NCBI RefSeq assembly: GCF_008629685.1
Contig: NZ_VWSF01000022.1
Span: forward strand, 1-64,000
Direction of reading: 5' to 3'
Source of the DNA: Adhaeribacter rhizoryzae
GTDB lineage: Bacteria; Bacteroidota; Bacteroidia; Cytophagales; Hymenobacteraceae
DNA length: 64,000 bases
The notes under the pieces are model-generated. The model made no database searches. It saw only the letters and a list, made by a program, of their open reading frames with translations, and was not told the origin of the DNA. The first letter of the stretch is position 1; every line of letters begins with the position of its first letter. Shown here one piece after another: positions 43,109 to 53,200 of this stretch. The translations under genes and the position numbers were made by a program.

Positions 43109-43563
43109 TTGAAAACTAGCTTAAATATTAACTCCCGAAATAAATTATACTAAATATTAAGCAGGAATTGCGCTTTGAAAGCAACAAAATAATTACAACC
43201 AAAATCCACTCGCCGCGGTTATTCTGGAAGAATCTTATTGGCTATCTGCTAATAAGATTCTTCCAGAATGACCGCGATGGGAGGTATAGCCTTGGCTTTA
43301 TTTAAAAGCGCAGTATGCATTTGATAAGGATATTAATACGGTTAGGGTTAAGAATTGCGCCTTTCTTACTACGCCATCTAAATTGTAATTCTTTTAATTT
43401 TTTCGACCCGTCGCTCCGGTAAAAGTTACATCCGGCCTTTATTTAACCTGAATTTTAAACCTTACTATTCCTTACTTACCTTCTAAACCTAGGCAAGTTT
43501 GAATATTCAGGCTATTAAAATTTGTAGATTTTTAATTTTTAAAAAACCTTAAATCAAAAGTTT
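43109..43563. other. 455-bp gap holding repeat copy 2
   Basis: Contains the palindromic repeat at 43204-43320 and otherwise AT-rich sequence leading to the beta-helix gene. No ORF. Confidence 0.5.
43204..43320. repeat. dispersed palindromic intergenic repeat, copy 2
   Basis: 26-nt arms at 43214-43239 and 43251-43276 pair with one mismatch around an 11-nt loop (GGCTATCTGCT). The centre ATTCTGGAAGAATCTTATT is shared with copy 3, while the outer bases differ in a compensated way. It is followed by GATGGGAGGTATAGCCTTGG and TTTAAAAGCGCAG as in copy 1; the far right flank diverges. Confidence 0.85.
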
Positions 43564-44748
43564 ATGAAAGCATTTTTAATACTTTTCCTGCCACGGCTTG
43601 TTAAGGTTACCGGTACTTTAGCCAGTACCATTCTTTTAACCATTATATTAAATTCTTGCGAAGAAGGCGTGCAGCCTGCCTCAGAAACTGAAAATCTGAA
43701 AAGTAAAACGCAATCAGATTTAAAAAGGCAAAAACCCGATATTATGGTATCGGCCGGCCAATCTATACAAGCGGCTGTAAATGCGGCTGAACCCGGCAGT
43801 GTAATTCTGATAAAACCGGGCGTTTACAAAGAAGCTGTTCTGGTAGATAAACCCAATATTACCATTAAGGGCAGCCAAAACGTAATTATTCAGAACCCCG
43901 GCAGCGCTGAGGATGGTATTCGGGTAACAGCCAACGGCGACGGTTTTAAGTTGTATGGGGTTACCTTGCGCGATTTTGAGGAGAACGGTGTGTTCATGAT
44001 TCGGGCCGATGATTATGTGCTGAGCCATGTTACTACTATTAATTGCGGTGAGTATGGTTTGTTCCCGATTGCTTCTAACCGCGGCCTGATAGAACATTGC
44101 GTAGCCTCTGGCCACACCGATAGCGGCATTTACATTGGTCAGTGCGAAGACACGCAACTACTCCACAACAAAACTTACAAAAATGTAATAGGGCTGGAGA
44201 TTGAAAATAGCTCGAAGGTTATCGCCAGCCATAACCAAAGTTATAATAATACGGCCGGTATGTTGGTGGTATTATTGCCCGGTTTGCGGGTTACTACCGC
44301 ATCCGATATTCTGCTAACCCATAACCAGGTGGTAAATAATAATTTGGCAAATTTTGCCGAGCCGGGTGGCGGCTTTGAGAATTTTGTGCCAACTGGTACG
44401 GGTATTTTAGTAGTAGGCACCGATAATACGCGTTTGGTACAGAATCAGGTAATGGGTAATAATTTTTTAGGCATAGCGGTAGTAAGCACCCGGTTATTGG
44501 GTGGTTTAGCCGGCTTGCCATCCGAAGCTTTTAATTTAATTGAGCCAAATCCGGACGGCACCCGGGTTATTAAAAATGTAGTAAAAAATAATGGTGCTGC
44601 TCCGCCGACCAACCTGCCACTACCCGGCGCAGATTTATTCTGGGATGGCTCCGGTACAGATAATTGCTGGCGCGATAATATTTACACTATTAGTTTTCCG
44701 GCTGTTTTGCCCGCCTGTCCGGAAAGTTTTGTAGCTATTAAAAAGTAA
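43564..44748 (+). CDS. right-handed parallel beta-helix lipoprotein
   Basis: A 394-residue lipoprotein (lipobox LNSC, Cys ~32). From residue ~58 it shows the NosD/pectate-lyase-like pattern: SAGQSIQAAVNAAEPGSVIL and KPGVYKEAVLVDKPNITIKG start the helix, then regular ~22-residue rungs with Asn ladders (LIEHCVASGHTDSGIYIG; KVIASHNQSYNNTAGMLVV). The C-terminus has a Cys-containing cap (TDNCWRDNIYT...LPACPE). Such proteins bind or cleave polysaccharides, but I see no lyase catalytic set that I can name. Its own terminator follows at 44755-44786. Confidence 0.85.
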   Translation: MKAFLILFLPRLVKVTGTLASTILLTIILNSCEEGVQPASETENLKSKTQSDLKRQKPDIMVSAGQSIQAAVNAAEPGSVILIKPGVYKEAVLVDKPNITIKGSQNVIIQNPGSAEDGIRVTANGDGFKLYGVTLRDFEENGVFMIRADDYVLSHVTTINCGEYGLFPIASNRGLIEHCVASGHTDSGIYIGQCEDTQLLHNKTYKNVIGLEIENSSKVIASHNQSYNNTAGMLVVLLPGLRVTTASDILLTHNQVVNNNLANFAEPGGGFENFVPTGTGILVVGTDNTRLVQNQVMGNNFLGIAVVSTRLLGGLAGLPSEAFNLIEPNPDGTRVIKNVVKNNGAAPPTNLPLPGADLFWDGSGTDNCWRDNIYTISFPAVLPACPESFVAIKK

Positions 44749-44754
44749 CGAACC

Positions 44755-44786
44755 AAAAAGCCGCACCAGTTAGGTGCGGCTTTCTT
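44755..44786 (+). terminator. terminator after the beta-helix gene
   Basis: AAAGCCGCACC (44757-44767) and GGTGCGGCTTT (44773-44783): 11-bp perfect stem, 5-nt loop, then a T/C-rich tail. Confidence 0.9.
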
Positions 44787-44848
44787 CTTCGTTAAAGTTG
44801 TGTTATTAAACCCCGATTAAATTAAAATTGCGCATTAGCTTTCTAATT

Positions 44849-44997
44849 AATATTTTCTAAAGAACACCCACTCACCACGGTCATTCTGGAAGAATCTTAT
44901 TGGCTACCTACGAATAAGATTCTTCCAGAATGACCGTGGTGGGAGGCCTGGCCTTTGCTGTATTTTAAAGCACAGCAATCATTTTATTTTGGTATTA
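44849..44997. repeat. dispersed palindromic intergenic repeat, copy 3 (best copy)
   Basis: Perfect 29-nt inverted arms at 44873-44901 and 44913-44941 with an 11-nt loop (GGCTACCTACG). The left flank AATATTTTCTAAAG (44849-44862) and the right 25 nt (44973-44997) are identical to copy 1. Confidence 0.9.
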
Positions 44998-45083
44998 CTT
45001 GCCAGTCCGGTAAAAACGCTACCTATTGCTTCTATGCTTTATGAACCACTTAAAATTTACTCGTAAGCTCATGGTTTAAGATT

Positions 45084-46196
45084 TTACTTTTTGGTAGTAT
45101 TAATTACTTCCCGGAAAGCTGGTTTTGGTTGATAATTGCGGTCGAAGAGGAGCGGATAGCTGGTGCGGCCTTTAATGGGCCAGTTGTTTAGCCAGGAGTT
45201 GGCATCGGTTACGCCCCAGAAAGTTATGCGGTCAATTTTATCGGCGTGCTTCCGGAATAAGGCAAATAATTCGGTGTAGCGTTTGGTAAGTTTTTGCTGC
45301 ACCGAATCGGGCAAGCCTTGGGTATAAACATTATATTTCTCGTCCTGGCCAAAAGTTTCGGCAATATCGGCCCCTTGCCGGCGGCTGGGGTTTGGCAGCA
45401 CGTCAATATCAAACTCGGTAAAATTAACCTTTACGCCTAATTTTGAGAAAGCCACAATACTGGCTTCTATTTGGTCAATAGTTGGTACCGTTAAACCGTA
45501 GTGGCCTTGCATCCCAATGGCTTTTACCGGAATGCCTTTTGCCTGCAAACTTTTTACCAATTTTATGGTGCCTGCGCGTTTATCGGCGCGGTAAAGGCTG
45601 TAATCGTTGTAATATAATTCGGCTTTCGGATCGGCTTTGTGCGCGAACTCAAAAGCTTTGGCTGCAAAATCTTCGCCAATAATATCGAACCACTTGGTTT
45701 TTCGCATGCCGCCGTCCTGGTCGTTAATGGCCTCGTTTACCACATCCCAACCGTTAATCTTACCTTTATAGCGGCCAACAACCGCATTAATGTGGTCTTC
45801 CATCCGTTTCAGTAATACTTCGCGGCTAACCGGTTTGCCTGCTTCGTCTTCGAACACCCAGTTAGGCGTTTGCTGGTGCCAAACCAGCGTATGCCCCACA
45901 ATAAACATTTTATTTTTCTGCCCGAAAGCTACGTAATCGTCGGCTGGTTGCCAGTTGTAGGCATCTGGTTTAGGATGTATTGGTCCCCATTTTAGAGAAT
46001 TTTCGGGGCTAATGGTATTAAATTGCTTTTTAATTAAAGCAATAGCTTTTTCGTCGCGGCTGCTCACGTGGGCATTATTTACAGCTGCCCCCACGTAAAA
46101 ATCCTTGGCAAAAGCTTCTTTTAAAGTAGGTTCCGATTTTTGTACAAAGCCCAGGCCAAACGCCGCCAAGCAAGCCGAGATAATTATTTTTTTCAT
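45084..46196 (-). CDS. GH10 endo-1,4-beta-xylanase, secreted
   Basis: A 370-residue exported enzyme with a short signal peptide (cleavage after about residue 19). GH10 hallmarks: WGPIHPKPDAYNWQPADDYV near 68, GHTLVWHQQTPNW near 102, acid/base Glu in GWDVVNEAINDQDG near 150 and nucleophile Glu in VNFTEFDIDVLP near 260, with RITFWGVTDANSWLN near 330. It cuts internal xylan bonds. It is downstream of the GH67 gene on the same strand, with a hairpin in the 116-bp gap; a half-match to the candidate LacI operator lies at 46213-46227. Confidence 0.95.
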   Translation of the reverse strand: MKKIIISACLAAFGLGFVQKSEPTLKEAFAKDFYVGAAVNNAHVSSRDEKAIALIKKQFNTISPENSLKWGPIHPKPDAYNWQPADDYVAFGQKNKMFIVGHTLVWHQQTPNWVFEDEAGKPVSREVLLKRMEDHINAVVGRYKGKINGWDVVNEAINDQDGGMRKTKWFDIIGEDFAAKAFEFAHKADPKAELYYNDYSLYRADKRAGTIKLVKSLQAKGIPVKAIGMQGHYGLTVPTIDQIEASIVAFSKLGVKVNFTEFDIDVLPNPSRRQGADIAETFGQDEKYNVYTQGLPDSVQQKLTKRYTELFALFRKHADKIDRITFWGVTDANSWLNNWPIKGRTSYPLLFDRNYQPKPAFREVINTTKK

Positions 46197-46257
46197 TATT
46201 AATTGTAAAGCGTTGTAGCGATTTTAATAGAATGAATATTGATTTTAATGATAACCT

Positions 46258-46298
46258 TTACAACCAGAATACTTCTCTTTTAAATATTCTGGTTGTAA
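46258..46298 (-). terminator. hairpin between GH67 and GH10 genes
   Basis: TTACAACCAGAATA (46258-46271) and TATTCTGGTTGTAA (46285-46298) pair perfectly over 14 bp with a 13-nt loop. No strong T-tract, so attenuation or mRNA stabilisation is as likely as termination. Confidence 0.6.
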
Positions 46299-46312
46299 GA
46301 CTAAAAAATTAA

Positions 46313-48481
46313 TTAAATACCTGGTACAAATTTAGGTTCTAACTTCCTGTAATATTCCAGGGTGTTGTCGGTTTTGGGTAAACCGGCCGGAATTGGTCTT
46401 TTAGAGAAAGATTGAAAATACAACACGCAGGCATCGCGCCACCAACGGGCTTCTTTTTCCTGAATGCTCAAAAAAGTTTTCACGTGCCGGAAACGCTCCG
46501 GGTCTACGTTGGCTTCCTGGGCATTCCAGGTTTGTTGCATCTGTTTTACGCCCTCGGCACCTGCGTAATATCTATGGCAAAGTTCATCCCATAAATTGCG
46601 ACCCGATTTTACTTTATAATCCCAGCTTACCCGGTGAAACCACAGCAGAAATTCTTCGGGGCAAGTAGCCAGGTTACCAAATTTTTGCGCTACCGGCGGG
46701 AAATATTGGGCAATGGCGTTACTGCCGCTGGCCGTACGGTCAAAGCCAATACCTTCGGCACTAGCCCGGTGGTAATAAACAGCCGTCCAGTCGGCGCGGT
46801 GTTTTTTATCTACCCAAGGCCCGGGGCCGTAGTGGTGGCTCCAGCCCATAATGTGGTGCAAGCCAAGGGGCGTCATGTAATTCACCAGCGTTTCGCGCGA
46901 TTGCAGCATCATTTCCTTAACCGGCGAAACAAATTTTTCTTCGTTATTAAAAGTCATGCGCAGCCATTCGTCGGCAATAGCTTCGGAAGTTAAGGTATGA
47001 TCCCAGGCCAGCCGCCCAAACGTGTACCAGTTAGATTGTCCGAACATGTGGCCAGTCCAGTTGCGATCGTTGCCAATATTGGTTACGCCGGCCATGCCGG
47101 TAAGCTGGTAGTTGTGCAAAGTGCCATCTACTACTTTAGCTACTGTAGAACCGGCGCCTTTGGCGTGGGTATCGGCATCCAGAACTTCTTTGTACAGCGG
47201 CGCCTGGTACACCAGATTCGTAGCCTGACCTAAATATTCCTGGGTAAGCTGAAACTCCATCATGAGCGGGGTTTGGGGCATGGCACCAAACAACGGGTGA
47301 AAAGGTTCGCGGGGCTGAAAATCTAGCGGACCGTTTTTAACCTGCACCATTACATTTTTCCGGAACTGACCATCTAAATGTTTAAACTCGTTGTAAGCTT
47401 GTTTTATCCGGTCTTCGGGTACTTCGTTGTCGTACACAAAAGCGCGCCACATTACAATGCCGCCTTTGGGGGCAACGGCATCGGCCAGCATATTGGCGCC
47501 ATCGGCGTGGGTGCGTTTGTAGTTCTGCGGACCGGGCTGGCCTTCGGAGTTAGCTTTTACCAGAAAACCGCCAAAATCCGGAATGTAGGTATATATTTCT
47601 TCGGCTTTAGTTTTCCACCAAGCTTGAACTTGTGCATCTAGCGGGTCAGCGGTTTTTAAGCCGCCAATTTCAATGGGAGCACTAAAGCGGGCCGTGAGGT
47701 AAACTTTTAAGCCGTACGGCCGGAAAGCATCGGCCAGGGCTTTTACTTTCTCCAGGTAAGGTTTGGTTAATATTAAGGCGTTGGCGTTTACGTTGGTTAA
47801 TACGGTGCCGTTAATACCAATAGAAGCATTGGCGCGGGCATATTCCAGGTAACGGTCGTCGATATAATCGGGTAATTTATGCCAGTCCCATAACGAAAAG
47901 CCGGCGTAACCCCGTTCTACGGTACGGTCTAGGTTGTCCCAGTGGTTCAGAATACGGTGCTGCGTTTTAGGGGCATTACTAATATTTAGCTGGTCTACAG
48001 GCTGGTGGGTTTGAATTAATCGCAGAAAATGAAAAACGCCGTAAAGTGCCCCCACATCGGAATTAGCCGCAATAACGGTGGCTTTTTTGCGATTAACGGT
48101 TGTGGTTAATATTAAATAACCTTCTTTGCCAACCGAACCAAGTTGTTGATTTAAGTTTAAAGCAGCAATGGCCGGGGAATTTTGCGGTGTACCCACCAGC
48201 AAACTGTTAGCCTGTTTTAGCATATTACTGTTGCCAATATTTTTGCCTAATAAACCTTGCAGCCCTTGTTGTAATTCTTGTTTGGCTACGGTAAGCGTGG
48301 GGGAGCTACCTTCAATAACTACCTGTTGTACGCGGCCCTGGTATTCTTTTAGTTTTTTAGCATCCTTTACCAAATCGTACCGTTGCCAGAGGCGGTAACC
48401 ATCTTCGGCGTAAGCACCTACGGATAGGCCGGCCAGGAGCAGGAGTAATAAAAGGGTTAAGGCAATCTTGTTTTGTATCAT
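46313..48481 (-). CDS. aguA: GH67 alpha-glucuronidase
   Basis: A 722-residue exported enzyme (signal peptide cleaved near GAYAED, residue ~25) that removes 4-O-methyl-glucuronic acid from glucuronoxylan oligosaccharides. GH67 features: NHWDNLDRTVERGYAGFSLW near 180, DFGGFLVKANSEGQPGPQNY near 300 carrying the acid Glu, KGGIVMWRAFVYD near 340 and HMFGQSNWYTFGRLAWDH near 480. Length matches the family. It follows the LacI gene by 109 bp and precedes the GH10 xylanase. Its product glucuronate links directly to uxuA and the SDR gene at 58.3-60.5 kb. Confidence 0.96.
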   Translation of the reverse strand: MIQNKIALTLLLLLLLAGLSVGAYAEDGYRLWQRYDLVKDAKKLKEYQGRVQQVVIEGSSPTLTVAKQELQQGLQGLLGKNIGNSNMLKQANSLLVGTPQNSPAIAALNLNQQLGSVGKEGYLILTTTVNRKKATVIAANSDVGALYGVFHFLRLIQTHQPVDQLNISNAPKTQHRILNHWDNLDRTVERGYAGFSLWDWHKLPDYIDDRYLEYARANASIGINGTVLTNVNANALILTKPYLEKVKALADAFRPYGLKVYLTARFSAPIEIGGLKTADPLDAQVQAWWKTKAEEIYTYIPDFGGFLVKANSEGQPGPQNYKRTHADGANMLADAVAPKGGIVMWRAFVYDNEVPEDRIKQAYNEFKHLDGQFRKNVMVQVKNGPLDFQPREPFHPLFGAMPQTPLMMEFQLTQEYLGQATNLVYQAPLYKEVLDADTHAKGAGSTVAKVVDGTLHNYQLTGMAGVTNIGNDRNWTGHMFGQSNWYTFGRLAWDHTLTSEAIADEWLRMTFNNEEKFVSPVKEMMLQSRETLVNYMTPLGLHHIMGWSHHYGPGPWVDKKHRADWTAVYYHRASAEGIGFDRTASGSNAIAQYFPPVAQKFGNLATCPEEFLLWFHRVSWDYKVKSGRNLWDELCHRYYAGAEGVKQMQQTWNAQEANVDPERFRHVKTFLSIQEKEARWWRDACVLYFQSFSKRPIPAGLPKTDNTLEYYRKLEPKFVPGI

Positions 48482-48590
48482 AAAATTTTACCTGATTCTG
48501 TGTTTTTATAATTAAGGTTGCTACTGCGGGCAGCCATTTGGGTTAAAATATTATTGGGTGGTTAAATCTGCAGTAAAGTTTAAACAAGTG

Positions 48591-49643
48591 TTATTTATTA
48601 AGAGAATCGCTTCGCAGCGAAGATGCCCGGATAACCAACTCCGACCGCAGAATAATGGTATTGGTGCTGTTAATATTTGAAGTGCCGTTTAAATGGCTGA
48701 TCAGGTTTTGCGCGGCAACTTCCCCCATTTCGTAGCCCGGATAATCAACGGTAGTCAGGTTTGGTTCTACCACCTTCGAAACCGGATCGTTGTTGAAACC
48801 GGCAAAAGCAATATCCTGCGGAATGGCAATACCGGCTTGTTTCAGGGTTTGCAGGCAGCTAACGGCACAAGCATCGTTGGCGGCAAATACCCCATCGGGT
48901 AAAGTATTCATCTGCAAAATTTTTTCGGCAGCTGCTATGCCATCTTCCACGCTAAGATTCGTCTGAATAATTAAATTATTATCTAGTTCCAGGTTATGGT
49001 CTGCTAAGGCGTATTTATAACCTTTCAGGCGATCGGCGTAAACGTTTCTTTTCAGGTTACCCGTAATATGCACAATCCGTCGGCAGCCTTGCCCGATTAA
49101 ATGCGAGGTTACTTCCTGGGCGGCTTTTACATTATCTATAACAATGCCGGTGCATTGTTTATGGTTAAAAACCCTATCGAAGAAAATAACCGGAATGCCT
49201 TTTTTCAGGAAGTCTTTAAAATGCTCAATATTGTCGGTGTCGTAAGCCAGCGAAACCAGCAAGCCGTCTACGCGGCTGTTAAACATGGTTTGGGCATTGG
49301 TAGCTTCTTTTTTAGCAGTTTCCAACGATTGACTGATAATTAAGTTGTAACCGGCATCGTTGGCTACTTTTTCCATACCCGCTATAACCGACGACATAAA
49401 ATTACTATTGAGCCGGGGTACAATTACCCCAATGGTATTGGTGCGTTGCCGCCGCAAATTACTGGCAAAAGTATTAGAGCGATAGCCCATTTCTTTTGCC
49501 ATGTTAAATATTTTCTTCTTAGTTTCTTTATTTACGGCCGGATGGTCGTTCAGGCCCCGGCTAACCGTGGCCGGCGAAATATTCAACTCCCGGGCTATAT
49601 CATAAATGGTAATCTCTTTATTACCTGTACTGAGTAGTTCCAT
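48591..49643 (-). CDS. LacI-family transcriptional regulator of the glucuronoxylan locus
   Basis: A 350-residue repressor starting at the ATG at 49643; a GTG five codons upstream is less likely. The DNA-binding domain is ITIYDIARELNISPATVSRG with hinge KKKIFNMAKEMGYRSNTFAS, followed by a periplasmic-binding-protein-like effector domain (TIGVIVPRLNSNFMSSVIAG; VFAANDACAVSCLQTL). It lies between the GH67 gene (same strand) and a divergent susC. Two 16-bp candidate operators, at 49685-49700 and 50049-50064, share the core of a LacI-type palindrome. The effector is probably a xylo- or glucurono-sugar. Confidence 0.93.
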   Translation of the reverse strand: MELLSTGNKEITIYDIARELNISPATVSRGLNDHPAVNKETKKKIFNMAKEMGYRSNTFASNLRRQRTNTIGVIVPRLNSNFMSSVIAGMEKVANDAGYNLIISQSLETAKKEATNAQTMFNSRVDGLLVSLAYDTDNIEHFKDFLKKGIPVIFFDRVFNHKQCTGIVIDNVKAAQEVTSHLIGQGCRRIVHITGNLKRNVYADRLKGYKYALADHNLELDNNLIIQTNLSVEDGIAAAEKILQMNTLPDGVFAANDACAVSCLQTLKQAGIAIPQDIAFAGFNNDPVSKVVEPNLTTVDYPGYEMGEVAAQNLISHLNGTSNINSTNTIILRSELVIRASSLRSDSLNK

Positions 49644-49684
49644 ATATACTGCGGCCACTAATTACAACTAAAGCTGTAAAGTTG

Positions 49685-49700
49685 TTGTAATCGGTTGCAA
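49685..49700. promoter_or_regulatory. candidate LacI-type operator 1
   Basis: TTGTAATCGGTTGCAA is an imperfect palindrome with central CG, 42 bp upstream of the lacI ATG; its reverse complement matches operator 2 at 12 of 16 positions or so (TGCAA-CGATT core). Suggests autoregulation. Confidence 0.55.
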
Positions 49701-49703
49701 TAT

Positions 49704-50220
49704 AAAAAGGTATTCCTGTATTTACCACAACAAAGTATAATTTTTAGAAATAACCTTGGTTAAACTTGCCTTTTATAAAGGTGTTTCTGTATGTATATTA
49801 ATTGTTTACGATATTTATATTCTAAAGTATTACTATAAGCAGTCTTACTTGCATGTATAAAGTGTAAATATTGTCTAAGTCTGTAATATTTATCTGGATA
49901 ATATCAAAGAACATTACAATTTTACAATTGATTAATTAGAGCTAACAAATGTTTTAAATATTATTTAATAATATTTGTGTTTTATGAATATAAATTTAAT
50001 AGATTATAATTTTGGTTGCAATATTTAAAAATTAAGTAAAATTATGCTATGCAATCGATTGTAATTATAGTAATTCTTATGATATTTAAAGCCTGAAAGA
50101 CAATTTATTGCTGATTTTAAGCAGCTTAACCTTTGGTACAACCTAACGGGCTGAAACAAGCAGGTAGTTACAAAAGCGTTAAACGGCTACTACTTAAATT
50201 ATTAAATCCTTAATTAATTT
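49704..50220. other. divergent lacI/susC regulatory region
   Basis: AT-rich, no ORF. Besides the two full operator candidates it has a second copy of the 11-mer GGTTGCAATAT (50014-50024; first copy 49693-49703). The susC ATG is at 50221. Confidence 0.5.
50049..50064. promoter_or_regulatory. candidate LacI-type operator 2
   Basis: ATGCAATCGATTGTAA contains the perfect palindrome CAATCGATTG and the same TGCAA-x-CGATT core as operator 1 in inverse orientation; 157 bp upstream of susC. Confidence 0.6.
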
Positions 50221-53200
50221 ATGATGCATTACGTTTTACAAAAAGTTCCAACTTCTGCTACTCAGAACCATCGGTTTCTGAGGCTGAAGTTGATAGTTGT
50301 TACGGCCTTATTCCTGTTTTTAGGATTGGCCTGGTCTACGGTGCAGGCGCAGAGCCGGCAAGTATCTGGCAAGGTAACGGAAGCTGGGGGTGGCGCATTA
50401 CCCGGGGTTACGGTACAGATAAAAGGTACTACCAACGGAACCGCCTCTGATGCTGAAGGTAACTTTACGCTTGCGGTTCCGGATAATAATGCGGTGCTGG
50501 TTATTAGTTACGTAGGGTATGTTGCGAAAGAAGTAACGGTAGGTAACCAAACTACTATAAATGTGGTTTTAAGCCCCGATGCAAAAGCTTTGGAAGAAGT
50601 GGTAGTAGTGGGTTATGGTACCCAACGGGCAGAAGCCGTAACCGGTTCGGTTGCATCTATCAGCGGAGATGTGCTACGGGAAGTGCCGGCGGGAAATATT
50701 ACGCAGGCCTTGCAAGGGCGTTTGCCTGGCGTTGAATTTTCGCAGACATCATCCCAGCCAGGCGCTTCTATGCAAATCCGAATTCGCGGTACGCGGTCGC
50801 TTACTGCCAGCAACGACCCGCTGGTAGTATTGGATGGTATCCCGTATCCGGGCTCTATCAGCGACATCAACCCGAATGATATCCAGAGCATAGATATTTT
50901 AAAAGATGCCTCCGCCACGGCTATTTACGGTTCGCGCGGCGCTAACGGTGTGGTATTAGTAACAACCAAAAGTGGTAAAATCGGGCAGAAACCCCAAATA
51001 AGCTATAACAGTTTCTATGGTGTAAAAGAGGTTTTCTCTAAATTTCCGATGATGAACGGCCAGGAGTTTGCCGCTCTCCGTAAGGCAGCCGGTTTGTATA
51101 ACAACTCATTAGATGAATCTGATGATGTTAATACCGATTGGCAGGATTTATTATACAGAAGAGGGGCAACCCAGAGCCATGACTTAGGCGTTTCTGGTGG
51201 TACCGAAAAGGGGCGCTACAATTTTAGTGCAGGTTATTTTAATGATCAAGGTGTAATTCCTACCCAGCAATATAACCGTTATACTATGCGTGGTAGTCTT
51301 GATCAGGGTATTGGTAATTATATCCGCGTAGGTTTTACCACCAACAACAACTATAACAAAACCCAAGGAAACAACGTGGGGCTGTATGGTAATTTAAGCA
51401 ATTCGCCGATTGCCAACCCCTATAATACAGACGGCACCCTGAAAAGAACCATCAAGATGCCGTTAGATGAAAGCTTTGTACTTACCAGAGATATAATAGA
51501 AGGCTTAAGTGACAGGTGGTTAAGCGAAACCAAGGCTTTTGCTACCTATAACACCTTATTCGGGGAGGTACAAATCCCGGGCGTAGAAGGTTTAAAGTAT
51601 CGGGCCAACCTGGGCTTGAATTACCGGCAGTCGCAGGGTGGCGGCTACACCGCACGGGGAGTTAACGCCGTTAACGCGGAAACCCCTTCCACGGGTTCGG
51701 TTAGTAACAGCGTTACAACCGACTGGACCATTGAAAACTTACTCACCTACGATCGCACCTTTGCCGGGAAGCATAATGTAAATATAGTAGGCTTGTACTC
51801 TGCTTCGCAAACCGCCTTCAACAGGTCCCAGATAGCGGCAATCGATATTCCGTCGGATGCTTTTCAATATTACAACTTAGGTAATGCGGCCGGCGAAATT
51901 ACAGTTGCCCCGGGCGAGCAGCAATATACTTTAAGCGGCTTGATGTCGTGGATGGGCCGCGCGATGTACTCCTACGACGACCGTTATTTATTAAGCGCTA
52001 CCGTCCGTTCCGATGGTTCCTCTCGGCTGGCTCCGGGATATAAATGGCATACCTATCCGGCCGTTTCGGTAGGCTGGAATGTTGCCAGAGAATCATTTAT
52101 GCAGAACGTGGGTCTGGTAAACATGTTAAAACTGCGGGTAGGTTATGGACAAACCTCTAACCAGGCGGTTAATCCATACGCTACTCTGGGCCTTTTAAGT
52201 ACCCGGCCATACAATTTTGGCCCTACCAACTACCAAACCGGTTTCTATGTATCCCAAATACCTAACCCAAATCTGGGATGGGAATATTCTCAGACCTTTA
52301 ACTATGGCTTAGACTTCGCTATCCTGAATAATCGCCTGTCAGGTACGGTAGAATATTATAGAACAAAGACCAAAGATTTGCTGCTAGGGGTTAACCTGCC
52401 GCCTACATCGGGCGTGGGCAGTATTGTGCAAAACGTAGGGCAAACCCAAAACAAAGGAATAGAACTTTCGCTTAACGGCGTAATTTTGGAAAACCTTAAT
52501 GGCTGGACCTGGGAAGCCGGTGTTAATTTGTACGCCAACCGCAACAAAGTGGTAGCGCTGGCTTCCGGACAAGATAGAGATGAATCTAATTGGTGGTTTG
52601 TCGGACATCCTGTGAATGTAATATTCGACTTTGAGAAATTAGGTTTATGGAATGCAGAAGACCCGCACCGGAATATTCTGGAGCCAACCGCCAATGCTGA
52701 TGAAACACTAGGTTCCATAAGAGTAAAATATACCGGCACTTTTAACGCAGATGGTACACCCACCCGGGCTATCGGACCCGCTGACCGGCAAATTATTGAC
52801 GTGAATCCCAGATTCCAGGGAGGCTTTAATACCCGCGTTTCTTATAAAGGATTTGACCTGAGCGCGGTAGCGGCCTTTCAAAACGGCGGCATCGTTAACA
52901 GCACCATCTACGGCTCGGGAGGCTATTTAAATATGCTGAGCGGTCGCCGCAATAACGTAAAGGTAGATTACTGGACACCCGAAAACACCGATGCCGCTTA
53001 TCCAAGACCCGGCAAATATTTAAGCGGCGACAATCCGAAGTATGCCAGTACCCTGGGTTATTTCAATCACTCTTACCTGAAAATACGCACTGTTTCGCTT
53101 GGTTATAACTTTAACAAAAACGACTGGATGCAAAAGGCCGGTGTAGGTAACCTGCGGCTTTATGTTACTGCCCAAAATCCATTTGTGTTGTTCTCGCCTT

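Larger units (their letters stand above)
44749..45083. other. 335-bp convergent gap with terminator and repeat copy 3
   Basis: Holds the terminator at 44755-44786 and the repeat at 44849-44997; nothing else recognised. Confidence 0.6.

Noticed and set aside
43204-44997. CRISPR array suggested by two similar hairpin repeats
   Set aside because: Only two units with a full gene between them, long palindromic arms, no regular spacers and no cas genes.
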